DNA of 64,000 nucleotides from Pacificimonas pallii (GTDB lineage Bacteria; Pseudomonadota; Alphaproteobacteria; Sphingomonadales; Sphingomonadaceae). Numbering within the stretch: the stretch's first letter is position 1; every line of letters starts with the position of its first letter. Below, piece by piece: positions 48,682 through 57,701 of this stretch. The notes beneath the pieces were generated by a model, which saw only the letters and a list, made by a program, of their open reading frames with translations, ran no database searches and had not been told where the DNA came from. Both the position numbers and the translations under genes were made by a program. The stretch is taken from positions 248,001 to 312,000 of the forward strand of contig NZ_JAGSPA010000001.1 of NCBI RefSeq assembly GCF_019204005.1, given 5' to 3'.

Positions 48682-48785
48682 TCCCCATTCAGGAATTTAC
48701 GGACCGTACAGACGGGCGGCCCATGGTGCCGGAAAGCGGGGAAGCGGGGGCGGACGCCGGTTTTGCATCCGCCCCGGCCGGATCG

Positions 48786-49082
48786 CTAGTTCGGACGGCG
48801 CCTCGGGTAACCGTCCCTACCATAGCAATCATCATCCAGACGGCCATTGTCGTAGCCGTCGCAGCGATCATTCTTATCGATAAAATATCCCGCCGCCGCA
48901 CCGACAGCGGCACCGATTGCGGCGGCTGTGCCGGTATCGGTGTCGATAATGCCGACCTCGTCCGCCAGGACGCCCGCAGCGGCACCGGCGGCGGCACCTT
49001 CGACGGCGTAATTTTCCGCACAGGCCGTCGTCATTGAAAGTGCGCCTAGCGATGTGAGCACCGCGATCATGCGAATCTTCAT
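48786..49082 (-). CDS. small glycine-zipper lipoprotein
   Basis: 98 residues. The signal ends MTTAC (Cys21). The mature region is an Ala/Gly zipper (GAAAGAAAGVLAD and TAAAIGAAVGAAAGYF), then a tail rich in Asp, Arg, Cys and Tyr (DRCDGYDNGRLDDDCYG). It looks like an outer-membrane or envelope lipoprotein of the glycine-zipper kind. GAGGAG lies seven bases before ATG 49082. Neighbouring genes converge on or diverge from it; function unknown. Confidence 0.75.
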   Translation of the reverse strand: MKIRMIAVLTSLGALSMTTACAENYAVEGAAAGAAAGVLADEVGIIDTDTGTAAAIGAAVGAAAGYFIDKNDRCDGYDNGRLDDDCYGRDGYPRRRPN

Positions 49083-49452
49083 GGTCAATCTCCTCGAGCT
49101 GCCCCTGTAGACATGTAAATTCCATGACACGCCTGTCGGTTCCCTGAATGCGGGGGCCGAAAGCGGTGAAGCGCGACGGACCGTTCATTCGATGCGTCGT
49201 AAATGGCGATTTCCATGCCGCGGATCTTCCCCGCCGCCGCTTTCTGGCACGTCACCATGTCAGGCGCCCTGCCATGCGCGGCAAGCGATCCCGCATTTTC
49301 CACCGTTCGGCGATGGATATGACGCCCGCCCCCGCATTCCCGACAGCCGTCCTCCTTACGCGGCGCGGCCATCATGCCGGCCATCGCGATATGGAAATCC
49401 ACCGATGCGGCGTGATCAATAAATAACTGAGCTCCGCCGCTCCGGAGGCGTC
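49083..49452. other. 370-base gap without a defensible gene
   Basis: Between the lipoprotein start and the grpE stop there are overlapping weak frames on both strands (about 90-105 codons), none with a recognised motif, ribosome site or coherent composition. The stretch may hold the lipoprotein promoter and the end of grpE's transcript. Confidence 0.5.
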
Positions 49453-50055
49453 CTATTTTGCAACAGATACCATTGCCGGACGCAGCAGACGGTCCTTGAT
49501 GGTGTAACCCGGCTGCAGTTCCAGCACGATAGTGCCACTGGGCGTTTCCTCGGTCGCCTCGACCTCCATCATGGCCTGATGCAGATTCGGATCGAGCTTC
49601 TCACCCACGGAGGCCACACGGGCGATGCCGTGTTTCTCAAAGGTCTTCATGAGTTCCTTCTCGGTCATCTTCACGCCGGTGAGCAGGCCTTCATTCACCA
49701 CTTCGTCCTTTCGCGCCGCTTCGAGGGCGCGGGCGAGATTGTCGGCGACCGAAAGCAGGTCACGGGAAAAACCGGTAATCGCATAATTCGCGCTGTCGCC
49801 GCGCTCACGCTCGCCGCGCTTGCGGACATTCTCCGTTTCCGCGATCTGCCGGTGCAGGCGGTCCTTCAGTTCCGCAATCTCCGTCATCAGCTGCTCGATC
49901 CGGGGATCGTCCTCGCCGTCATCGGCAAGCCCGAAGTCCTCGTCGGCCGATCGCGGCGCCTGCGCCGCGCGTTCCGCCGCAGCATCGTCCGCCGCCTGCT
50001 CTGCCGCAAAATCCGCGGCGGCCTGTTCTTCTGCCGATTTTTGTTCGTCGTTCAT
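49453..50055 (-). CDS. grpE: nucleotide exchange factor GrpE
   Basis: 200 residues with a long acidic, Ala-rich coiled coil N-terminus (about 1-110, EEQAAADFAAEQAADD) and the C-terminal beta domain with DPNLHQAMMEVEA, ending VLELQPGYTIKDRLLRPAMVSV, the family signature. It exchanges ADP for ATP on DnaK. Its start overlaps the hrcA stop (ATGA), so hrcA-grpE form an operon. Confidence 0.98.
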   Translation of the reverse strand: MNDEQKSAEEQAAADFAAEQAADDAAAERAAQAPRSADEDFGLADDGEDDPRIEQLMTEIAELKDRLHRQIAETENVRKRGERERGDSANYAITGFSRDLLSVADNLARALEAARKDEVVNEGLLTGVKMTEKELMKTFEKHGIARVASVGEKLDPNLHQAMMEVEATEETPSGTIVLELQPGYTIKDRLLRPAMVSVAK

Positions 50056-51095
50056 CTCATCAACCTCGAAAGCGTTTTGGCGGTATAATCAACCATGGGA
50101 ATGATGCGGGCATAATTCAGGCGCGTCGGTCCGATGACGCCAACGACACCCAAGAGCTTCCCGTCGCCCGACTGATATGGGGATGCAATTAGACTCGATC
50201 CAGACAGGGAATAGAGCTTGTTTTCGCTGCCGATGAAAATTTTCATCGCGCGCGCCTGCCGCGCCATGTCCAGCACACCCAGCAGCTGCTCCTTTTCATC
50301 GATATCTTCCAGCAATTGCCGCACGCGCTCCAGGTCGATGGCGGCGACATCGTCGATCAGATGGGCCTGTCCGCGCACGATCAGCACCGCCCGCCCGCGT
50401 TCGTCCGTCGACCAGCTGGCAAGACCGCGCGAAATGACATCCCGCGCCGCACTGTCGAGCGCACTATTGCCGCCCTCGACCTCCGTCTTCAGCCGTGCCA
50501 CGGCATCCGACAGCGACAGACCCGACAGATGCGCGTTCATGTAATTGGCGGCCTCTGTCAGCCGGGCGGTGTCGAGCGGCGCGGCCGCCTCGATCACGCG
50601 GTTCTCGACAGTGCCGTCACTGCCGATCAGGATCGCCAGCGCGCGCGTGTCAGAAAGCATGGAGAAGGCGACTTCCTTCACCGTCATCTCGCCTGTCGGC
50701 ACCATGACGAGCGCGGCGCACGACGCCAGACCTGAAAGCGCGCCGGTCATACGCTCCATGGCGACTGCGCTCGCCGTGTCGACATCCCGCACCTGTGCCT
50801 CGATCGCGGCGCGTTCTTCCGCATCGGGGGCGGACCATTCGATCATGCCGTCGACAAATAGCCGCAAACCCGAATCGGTCGGCATGCGTCCCGCGCTGGT
50901 ATGCGGGCTCGCCAGCAACCCGGCAGCCTCCAGCTCCGCCAGAACGGACCGGATGGATGCGGGACTGAGGCCAAGGCCGCCCGGCAGCTGTGCCAGATAT
51001 TTCGAACCGACCGGCACGCCGCTATCGAGATACTCGTCCACCACCTGCTGAAAGACGGTGCGGGCGCGCTCGGAAAGATCGGCAAGACTTGGCAT
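50052..51095 (-). CDS. hrcA: heat-inducible transcriptional repressor HrcA
   Basis: A 347-residue repressor with an N-terminal winged-helix region ([38 protein letters not shown] is the recognition part) and a C-terminal dimerisation/ligand domain with [15 protein letters not shown] and RDARVLIGSENKL-like regions. HrcA binds CIRCE elements upstream of groESL or dnaK-type operons. ATG 51095 is preferred; the open frame reaches only a TTG at 51134. I see no CIRCE (TTAGCACTC) near any heat-shock gene here. It is divergent from rph. Confidence 0.95.
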   Translation of the reverse strand: MPSLADLSERARTVFQQVVDEYLDSGVPVGSKYLAQLPGGLGLSPASIRSVLAELEAAGLLASPHTSAGRMPTDSGLRLFVDGMIEWSAPDAEERAAIEAQVRDVDTASAVAMERMTGALSGLASCAALVMVPTGEMTVKEVAFSMLSDTRALAILIGSDGTVENRVIEAAAPLDTARLTEAANYMNAHLSGLSLSDAVARLKTEVEGGNSALDSAARDVISRGLASWSTDERGRAVLIVRGQAHLIDDVAAIDLERVRQLLEDIDEKEQLLGVLDMARQARAMKIFIGSENKLYSLSGSSLIASPYQSGDGKLLGVVGVIGPTRLNYARIIPMVDYTAKTLSRLMR

Positions 51096-51276
51096 TTCGA
51101 GGGGGGATGTAAGGACTGCGGCGCGAGATGCCAATCGCTGGACCCAAAGTCCCGTCGGCGCCAGCCAAGACCGGGTCGGCCCGCGCCGATTACAAGCAAG
51201 TGCGTCCCTCGACTTCGCACGGGATGATCGGGTAAAGGCGTCCTACACTCACCTCGCCCACAATAAGGACCAGCCC

Positions 51277-51990
51277 ATGCGCCCATCAGGACGCGCGCCC
51301 GACGAAATGCGCGCCATCGAAATCGTTCCGAACTTCACCCGCCATGCGGAGGGGTCGGTGCTCATCAAATTCGGTGATACGCACGTCCTGTGCACGGCCA
51401 GCGTCGAAGACCGCGTGCCGCCATGGATGCGCGGCAAGGGTGAAGGCTGGGTCACCGGCGAATATGGCATGCTGCCCCGTGCCACGCATACGCGCGGCAG
51501 CCGGGAAGCGGCGCGCGGCAAACAGTCTGGCCGGACACAGGAAATCCAGCGTCTGATCGGCCGTTCGCTGCGCGGTGTTGTCGATCTGAAAAAGCTGGGC
51601 GAACGCCAGATCACGCTCGATTGCGATGTGCTTCAGGCCGATGGCGGCACGCGCACGGCCTCGATTTCGGGTGCCTGGATCGCGCTGCGCATGGCGGTGA
51701 ATGGCATCATGGCGGCAAATCCCGGAATGGAGGATCCCATTATCGGCCAGGTCGCGGCAATCAGCTGCGGGGTCTATCAGGGCGCGGCCGTCGCCGATCT
51801 TGACTATGATGAAGATTCCAACGCCGATACCGACGCGAACTTCGTCATGACGCCGGGCGGGGGCATCGTCGAAGTGCAGGGCACAGCCGAGAAAGCGCCC
51901 TTTGACGAGGAGATGCTGCTGCGGCTGCTGCGGCTGGCGCGCATGGGGTGCGACGAGATTTTCGCCGCTCAGCTAAAGGCGGTCTCCTGA
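51277..51990 (+). CDS. rph: ribonuclease PH
   Basis: 237 residues, a phosphorolytic 3'-5' exoribonuclease trimming tRNA ends. The N-terminal [12 protein letters not shown] motif is the family start, followed by [53 protein letters not shown], and [13 protein letters not shown]-type later motif. ATG 51277 follows AAGGA. The frame remains open upstream but the family begins here. It heads rph-rdgB-hemW. Confidence 0.97.
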   Translation: MRPSGRAPDEMRAIEIVPNFTRHAEGSVLIKFGDTHVLCTASVEDRVPPWMRGKGEGWVTGEYGMLPRATHTRGSREAARGKQSGRTQEIQRLIGRSLRGVVDLKKLGERQITLDCDVLQADGGTRTASISGAWIALRMAVNGIMAANPGMEDPIIGQVAAISCGVYQGAAVADLDYDEDSNADTDANFVMTPGGGIVEVQGTAEKAPFDEEMLLRLLRLARMGCDEIFAAQLKAVS

Positions 51991-51993
51991 ACG

Positions 51994-52602
51994 ATGGCGC
52001 ATCGCAAGCTTGAACCCGGCCCGCTTGTCATCGCCAGTCACAATCCTGGTAAGGTCCGCGAAATCGCCGCCCTGCTTGGTCCGTTCGGGGTCGAGCCCGT
52101 ATCGGCGGGCGAACTCGGCCTGCCGGAGCCCGAGGAGACCGAGGACAGCTTCATCGGCAATGCCGAGTTGAAAGCCGTCGCGGCGGCAAAAGCGAGCGGT
52201 AAACCCGCGCTGGCCGATGATAGCGGATTGTGCGTCGATGCGCTTGACGGCGCTCCGGGCATTTATTCTGCGCGCTGGGGCGGGGAGGACAAGGATTTCG
52301 GTCTCGCCATGACGACGGTGCACAAGAAGATGCGGGAAAGCGGCAAGGACACAAGTGCGGCGCATTTCACGTGCGCGCTGACACTGGCATGGCCGGATGG
52401 GCATGTGGAATCGTTCGAGGGCAAGGTGCACGGCGACATCGTATGGCCAATACGCGGTGCGCACGGCTTTGGTTATGATCCCATTTTCCAGCGCACCGGC
52501 GATCTCATCACATTCGGCGAGATGGACCCGGATGCGAAACACGGCCTCAGCCACCGCGCGGACGCCTTTCGACAGCTGGTCCGCGCCTGCCTGAAACCGT
52601 GA
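51994..52602 (+). CDS. rdgB: XTP/dITP diphosphatase (RdgB)
   Basis: 202 residues hydrolysing non-canonical purine nucleotides. The signature [10 protein letters not shown] is near the N-terminus, with TFEDNA-type loop as [14 protein letters not shown], then [11 protein letters not shown] with the metal-binding aspartates and [12 protein letters not shown]-terminal GYDPIF and SHRADAF complete the family. It begins three bases after the rph stop and its stop overlaps the hemW GTG (GTGA). Confidence 0.97.
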   Translation: MAHRKLEPGPLVIASHNPGKVREIAALLGPFGVEPVSAGELGLPEPEETEDSFIGNAELKAVAAAKASGKPALADDSGLCVDALDGAPGIYSARWGGEDKDFGLAMTTVHKKMRESGKDTSAAHFTCALTLAWPDGHVESFEGKVHGDIVWPIRGAHGFGYDPIFQRTGDLITFGEMDPDAKHGLSHRADAFRQLVRACLKP

Positions 52603-53759
52603 CCGGCGGCGCGCACGAGCCGCTGGCGCTATATGTGCACTGGCCGTTTTGTGTGTCGAAATGCCCCTATTGTGATTTTAACAGCCATGTTCGGACGAAA
52701 GTCCCCGAAGACGCATGGCTGTCCGCCCTGCTGTCCGAGCTGGAAAGCGAAGCGGCACTGACGCCGGGCCGGCCGCTTGGCAGCATCTTTTTCGGCGGCG
52801 GTACGCCGTCGTTGATGCAGCCGCAAAGCGTTGAAGCCATTATTGGCCGTGCGCTTCACCTATGGCCCGCCGCGGCCGACATTGAAATCACGCTGGAGGC
52901 AAATCCCAACAGCGTCGAGGCGGCGCGTTTCGAAGGCTTTGCGAAGGCAGGCGTGAACCGGGTATCGCTTGGCCTGCAGGCATTGAACGATGCCGACCTG
53001 AAAGCGCTTGGCCGACAGCACAGCGCCGCTGAGGGACTGGCGGCGCTCGACATCGCACAGGCGCATTTCGAGCGCGTCAGCTTCGACCTGATCTATACGC
53101 GCGAACGGCAGACCGAAGCGATGTGGCGGACGGAACTAACACGGGCGCTGGCCTTTGGCACCGAACATCTGTCGCTGTACCAGCTGACCGTGGAACCCGG
53201 CACGCACTTCGCGGCCCGCCACGCGCGCGGCGACCTGATCCTGCCGGATGAAGATCCGGCGGCCGACATGTTCCTGATGACGCAGGAGATGACCGCGGCG
53301 GCGGGCCTGCCGGCCTATGAAACATCCAATCACGCACGGCCCGGGGCGGAAAGCCGCCACAATCTGACCTATTGGCGCTACGGCGATTATGTCGGTGTCG
53401 GGCCAGGCGCGCATGGACGGCGCGACGGCGTGGCAACCGTGCGCGAAAGGCTGCCCGAACGCTGGCTGAGATCGATGACGGATAAAGGCGATGCGCTGAC
53501 TGAAACACGCGCGCTCCCACGGCCCGAACGCGCCGAGGAAGCGATGATGATGGGCCTGCGGCTGGCGGAGGGCATATCGTCTGAAGATTTCGCGCGGCGC
53601 ACGGGACAGCCATTGTTCGACACGATCTGTGAAGCGGCGGCGCACCGTCTCGGTGATGCGGGTCTCATCGAGATGTCGGCGGAGCATTTCAGGCTGACGC
53701 CGCGCGGCCGGCCGCTGCTCGATGCGGTCCTGCGGGAGCTGATGATTCAGCGGGCCTGA
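52599..53759 (+). CDS. hemW: radical SAM haem chaperone HemW
   Basis: 386 residues. The radical SAM cluster motif CVSKCPYC gives Cys18, Cys22 and Cys25, followed by [16 protein letters not shown] and [10 protein letters not shown], and a C-terminal HemN-like domain. HemW binds haem and assists haem delivery; the coproporphyrinogen-specific features of HemN are not obvious. GTG 52599 overlaps the rdgB stop. The cassette of TIR and SLOG-type genes follows 93 bases downstream, the gap between being without a gene. Confidence 0.96.
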   Translation: MTGGAHEPLALYVHWPFCVSKCPYCDFNSHVRTKVPEDAWLSALLSELESEAALTPGRPLGSIFFGGGTPSLMQPQSVEAIIGRALHLWPAAADIEITLEANPNSVEAARFEGFAKAGVNRVSLGLQALNDADLKALGRQHSAAEGLAALDIAQAHFERVSFDLIYTRERQTEAMWRTELTRALAFGTEHLSLYQLTVEPGTHFAARHARGDLILPDEDPAADMFLMTQEMTAAAGLPAYETSNHARPGAESRHNLTYWRYGDYVGVGPGAHGRRDGVATVRERLPERWLRSMTDKGDALTETRALPRPERAEEAMMMGLRLAEGISSEDFARRTGQPLFDTICEAAAHRLGDAGLIEMSAEHFRLTPRGRPLLDAVLRELMIQRA

Positions 53760-53852
53760 CCGCAGGTGACAAAAAGCTGAAGGCGCGCCATAGACACGCG
53801 AGGCAGGCGGGCCGCTATTTCCGTCGGCCAGGTTTGGGGGTGTGGGCGTATA

Positions 53853-55424
53853 ATGACGAAGGGGGCCATGACAGACGGGACTGATCAGGCCGAATATCTG
53901 GCGTTCATCAGCTATAGCCATCGTGAGGAACGGATCGCGAGCTGGCTGCACCGGAAGCTGGAAACCTATCGCATTCCCCCGCGCCTGGTTGGACGGCCAG
54001 GATCGCATGGGCCCGTGCCTGCCCGGCTGACACCGCTCTTCCGTGACCGGCTGGAATTATCCGCTTCAGGCAATTTGTCGGCGCAGGTACAGACCGCGCT
54101 GGCCGCCTCGTCGCACATGGTCCTGCTTTGCTCCCCCGCCGCCGCGAAGTCGGAATGGGTGAACCGGGAAATCGAGCTGTTTCGGGAGCTGCATCCGGAA
54201 GGCCAGATCATCCCCGCCATCGTGGAGGGGACACATGACAATGCGTTCCCGCCCGCTTTGCTCGCAACGGGCGAAGAACCGATCGCCGCCGACTTCCATG
54301 AACAGAAGGACGGCAAGCGTCTCGCCATGCTGAAAGTCGCGGCGGGCCTGGCCGGTGTCGGCCTGGACCAGCTGATCCAGCGCGATGCGCAAAGAAAAGT
54401 CCGGCGCGTGATGTTCGTCACGGCGCTCGCCGTTACGGCCATGATAGCATTCGCATTCCTGTCATGGTTCGCGATTACCGCGCGCAATGACGCCGAGCAG
54501 CAACGTGTGGAAGCGGAAGGGCTTGTCGAATTCATGCTAACCGACCTGAGAGACCGCCTGCGCGGCGTCGGCCGCCTCGACGTGCTGACCGCCGTCAACG
54601 AGCGCGCGCTCGGCTATTATGAGGGCCAGCCGCTCGAGGGACTGCCCTCCGACAGCCTGGACCGCAGAGCGCGAATTCTTCAGGCCATGGGCGAGGATGA
54701 TCTTGGTAGGGAAGATTTTCAGGCGGCAAAAAACAAGTTTGCCGAGGCGCGACGCGTAACCGCAGCGCTGGTCGCAGAAGACCCTGAAAATCCCGAACGA
54801 CTATACGCGCATGCGCAGAGCGAGTTCTGGGTGGGTGTTCTGGCGTCCAATATGGGCCGGTACGACATCTTGCGGGAGACGGCGGAGAGCTACAAGGATT
54901 TGGCGGATCAAATGGTCGCGATCGAGCCTCATAGTCCGCGCTATCGGGATGAATTGCGGTTTGCGCTAAATGGGCTTTGTTCAATGGAGGTGCAGGCCAA
55001 AGCGTCTCCGGATGACGCTGAAGCCCGATGCGCCGACGCGCTCGCCAATGCACAGCAAAATTATGCCGAACGACCGGATGAGGAGCGCAAGCTCAGCCTG
55101 TCGATCAGTCACGCATGGTATGCCGATGCGCTGGTTGCCGCGGGCAAGCTGGAGGAGGCTTCGCGGCAGCGCGAGATGCAGCTTGCCCTCAGTGAGGACC
55201 TCGTTGCTGCCCAGCCAAATAACAAACGCTACCAGTCGGCACTTGCACGCGCGTTCTTGAAATCTGCCGAGCTGGCTTTCGATCGCGGTGAAATTGAACA
55301 GGGAAGAGAAATTGGTGAGCAGGGCATAGCCGCCCTCGAGACTCTGGTCACAACGGATCCGGACAATGCCGCATGGCAGAATCTTCTCGATCGGCTGAAA
55401 ACACAAATGCAGGAGGAAAATTGA
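53853..55424 (+). CDS. membrane-anchored TIR domain protein with C-terminal TPR region
   Basis: 523 residues in three parts. The TIR domain (about 13-126) has LAFISYSHREERIASWLHR, FRDRLELSAS, MVLLCSP and SEWVNREIELF; Glu106 sits at the place of the catalytic glutamate of NAD-cleaving TIR proteins. A single membrane helix follows at about 186-208 (after a basic KVRR), then a helical region to the end with TPR-like repeats (NLDPENPERLYAHAQSEFW, ALVAAGKLEEASRQREMQLALSEDL). The TIR side should face the cytoplasm. NADase activity and any signal made are inferred. It starts the three-gene cassette; the next gene follows after three bases. Confidence 0.88.
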   Translation: MTKGAMTDGTDQAEYLAFISYSHREERIASWLHRKLETYRIPPRLVGRPGSHGPVPARLTPLFRDRLELSASGNLSAQVQTALAASSHMVLLCSPAAAKSEWVNREIELFRELHPEGQIIPAIVEGTHDNAFPPALLATGEEPIAADFHEQKDGKRLAMLKVAAGLAGVGLDQLIQRDAQRKVRRVMFVTALAVTAMIAFAFLSWFAITARNDAEQQRVEAEGLVEFMLTDLRDRLRGVGRLDVLTAVNERALGYYEGQPLEGLPSDSLDRRARILQAMGEDDLGREDFQAAKNKFAEARRVTAALVAEDPENPERLYAHAQSEFWVGVLASNMGRYDILRETAESYKDLADQMVAIEPHSPRYRDELRFALNGLCSMEVQAKASPDDAEARCADALANAQQNYAERPDEERKLSLSISHAWYADALVAAGKLEEASRQREMQLALSEDLVAAQPNNKRYQSALARAFLKSAELAFDRGEIEQGREIGEQGIAALETLVTTDPDNAAWQNLLDRLKTQMQEEN

Positions 55425-55427
55425 GAA

Positions 55428-56045
55428 ATGACAAATAGCTGCGAATCAGAGACTGGCGAACGTCTTATTGAACAGCGTGCGCTTGGCACCGAACGCCCCA
55501 GGCGAACCAAGCCGGAAAAATCCATTTATTACAAGCTTATTCCTCACACAACGAAGACGAGCTTCGCGATGAGGCTTCATGTTGACAGGCATTCGATCAC
55601 GACAAGCGATTGTGGCGGCGATATCGAAATCTGCGGCAAGCTCGACCCTAAGCCGGAAGGTCAAGGCGGCGAGCCCTGCGACATCTTCATCTATGAAGAT
55701 TCCTTTATCTACATTGAGCTCGACGAGACTTTTGAATGGCGCTGGTCCGCGCAATTCGCCGCAATCTCGACGAAGTCGGAGCCTTATGACGATTTATATG
55801 GCGAACTGAGATATGCGGAAAGGCTGACGGGCCCCTATCTGCATAAAGCGGAATTCTCTTCCGATGCAAAACTCCGCTTTATTCGATATGTAGCCCGCTA
55901 CAATGGCCCTCCGAAGGACAAGAAGGGAAAGGCACAGCCATATTGCCTCAACTTGGATTTCAGGATGAAGGAAACGAAGTCTGGCTGGCTTCCCCTGACG
56001 CTGGACCCGGACCAATGGAACCCGCCGAGAAATGGCGGCGGCTGA
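55428..56045 (+). CDS. unrecognised 205-residue protein in the TIR cassette
   Basis: No family is recognised. The sequence is soluble, with no signal or membrane helix, and mixed beta/alternating in pattern (IYYKLIPHTTKTSFAM; DIFIYEDSFIYIELDE; RYVARYNGPPKDKKG). It has five cysteines. The DNA is visibly lower in GC than the neighbours, which suggests a different history. GGAGGAAAA lies well placed before ATG 55428, three bases after the TIR stop, so it is co-expressed with it. It could be an adaptor, effector or immunity-type protein, but nothing in the sequence decides. Confidence 0.7.
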   Translation: MTNSCESETGERLIEQRALGTERPRRTKPEKSIYYKLIPHTTKTSFAMRLHVDRHSITTSDCGGDIEICGKLDPKPEGQGGEPCDIFIYEDSFIYIELDETFEWRWSAQFAAISTKSEPYDDLYGELRYAERLTGPYLHKAEFSSDAKLRFIRYVARYNGPPKDKKGKAQPYCLNLDFRMKETKSGWLPLTLDPDQWNPPRNGGG

Positions 56046-56087
56046 GCAGCGTCTGGGTTTCGTTCCGAAGGCGGAGTGTGTAGCGAA

Positions 56088-57662
56088 ATGAGTATGAGTG
56101 GTATGAACACAGCGAGTCTGCTGGCGCTGATTCGCGCGGGTGCCACGGCGCGCGCCTGGGACGAGTTCACGCGACTCGGGCTCGACCAGGTCCGCGACGA
56201 GCCCTCCGTGCTGACTTTGCATGGCCGCCTTTTGAAGGAGCGCGCGCGTGAACATGAGGGCGATGCGAAACGGCGCGGTTTCCTATCGTCGGCGGAAATG
56301 TACGCCAATGCGGCGGAACTTGAGAATACGACCTATCCGCTGATCAACGCCGCATCACTGTCCCTGCTGGGCGGCGACGAGCGCCGGGCCAAGGTGTTGG
56401 CGGAACTGACGCTGGAGCGACTGGATGATCCATCCACGGATTCGGACACGCCCTATTATGTCGCCGCCACGCGCGCTGAAGCCTATCTGTTGCTGGGCCA
56501 TCAGGGCCGTGCGCGCGATGAACTGATGGCCGCCATTGAACGCGCGCCAAAGGCTTTTGAGGACCATGCGACGACGTTGCGGCAGTTCACATTGCTGCTT
56601 GAGCATATGGAATTGCCGACCGACTGGCTGGACGAAATGCGGCCGCCGCCCAGCATGACCTTTGCCGGTCACATGTCGATTTCAGAGGAGGATGAAGACG
56701 CCGTCGCGAATGTGCGCAGGGCCGTGCAGCGGAGCGGTGCGAAATTCGGTTACGGCGCGCTCGCCGCTGGCGCGGATATTCTTGTCGCGGAGGCCTTGCT
56801 GGCGGAAAATGCCGCGCTGACGGTGATCCTGCCAGGCGAGATCGACGCCTTTCGTGCGGCGTCCGTTACATCGCGCGGGGATGCATGGGGCAAACGCTTC
56901 GACAGGCTCATTCGCGATGCGGAAGATGTCGTCATCATTCCGAATGTGGACGGCGTCAATGACGATCTGGCGATCCGGCTGGCCGGCGAGGTCGCCATGG
57001 GCATGGCCGCACGGCACGCCGCGCTCATCGAAGCGAATTGCTGCCAGCTGCTGGTTCTGCGCGAGGACGAGCTGGAGGGCGGCGGTATGTCCGGTGTGCT
57101 TGGCCGCATGTGGCGCGACAGCGGCCGCGAGCAGCACATCGTGGAAAGCCCCGGCAAGGCAACACGCTATTCCCTGCCATCAGGCGATGCCCATGCGCCG
57201 CGACTGGCCGCGGCAGTCGAGATTGACCTTGGCGGCACCGGGGTCAATATGGATTTGTTGAGCGACGGCGCACTCGCCAAGGCTTTGGCGGGGCTACCAG
57301 GTCTTATCGGCACGCCATCCTGGCGAGGCGCTCAGCTTTCCTTCGCCTATCAGGATCCGGTCACGGCGCTCGCCGCCGCCAAATTGCTGATCTCCACATC
57401 GCGCAGTGATGAAACCCGCGCGGCGTTCGACTATGGCATCGCACGCTGTGTTGACGAACCGCTGGGCGGTACAAGTCTGCTCGCAGGAAGCGCTGTCCAC
57501 ACCGCATCGGAAATCCTGGCGACCGTTCCCGCCGGCGCCAGCTATGCTAGCGGCGCATTTTTCTATGCTCTCGTCGCGCGCACTGATTCCGTGCGCGGCG
57601 AATTGATGGGCGAATTCGAAACCGAACTACAGTCGGTAGAACTATACGCGTTGCTGGGCTGA
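56088..57662 (+). CDS. TPR protein with SLOG-like and degraded cyclase-like domains
   Basis: About 524 residues. The N-terminal part (to about 180) is a TPR region of the TRAFs-binding/DUF4071 kind (AKRRGFLSSAEMYANAAELE, YLLLGHQGRARDELMAAIERAP). The middle (about 190-330) resembles SLOG: GYGALAAGADILVAEALL, VILPGEIDAFR, WGKRFDRLIRDAED and VVIIPNVDGV. The C-terminus (about 370-500) resembles a class III nucleotide cyclase fold: an EIDLGG strand, PVTALAAAKLL, GIARCV, LLAGSAVHTASEI and SYASGAFF. The GD metal motif reads WRGAQ, so catalysis is doubtful. ATG 56088 follows GGAG; GTG 56076 is an alternative start. Confidence 0.75.
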   Translation: MSMSGMNTASLLALIRAGATARAWDEFTRLGLDQVRDEPSVLTLHGRLLKERAREHEGDAKRRGFLSSAEMYANAAELENTTYPLINAASLSLLGGDERRAKVLAELTLERLDDPSTDSDTPYYVAATRAEAYLLLGHQGRARDELMAAIERAPKAFEDHATTLRQFTLLLEHMELPTDWLDEMRPPPSMTFAGHMSISEEDEDAVANVRRAVQRSGAKFGYGALAAGADILVAEALLAENAALTVILPGEIDAFRAASVTSRGDAWGKRFDRLIRDAEDVVIIPNVDGVNDDLAIRLAGEVAMGMAARHAALIEANCCQLLVLREDELEGGGMSGVLGRMWRDSGREQHIVESPGKATRYSLPSGDAHAPRLAAAVEIDLGGTGVNMDLLSDGALAKALAGLPGLIGTPSWRGAQLSFAYQDPVTALAAAKLLISTSRSDETRAAFDYGIARCVDEPLGGTSLLAGSAVHTASEILATVPAGASYASGAFFYALVARTDSVRGELMGEFETELQSVELYALLG

Positions 57663-57701
57663 GACACACGGCCGTTCAGGGCTGTTCAGTGCCGCTCGGG
57701 C

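Noticed and set aside
49085-49426. Weak frames on both strands between the glycine-zipper lipoprotein and grpE
   Set aside because: No motifs or coherent composition; several frames compete and none is convincing.
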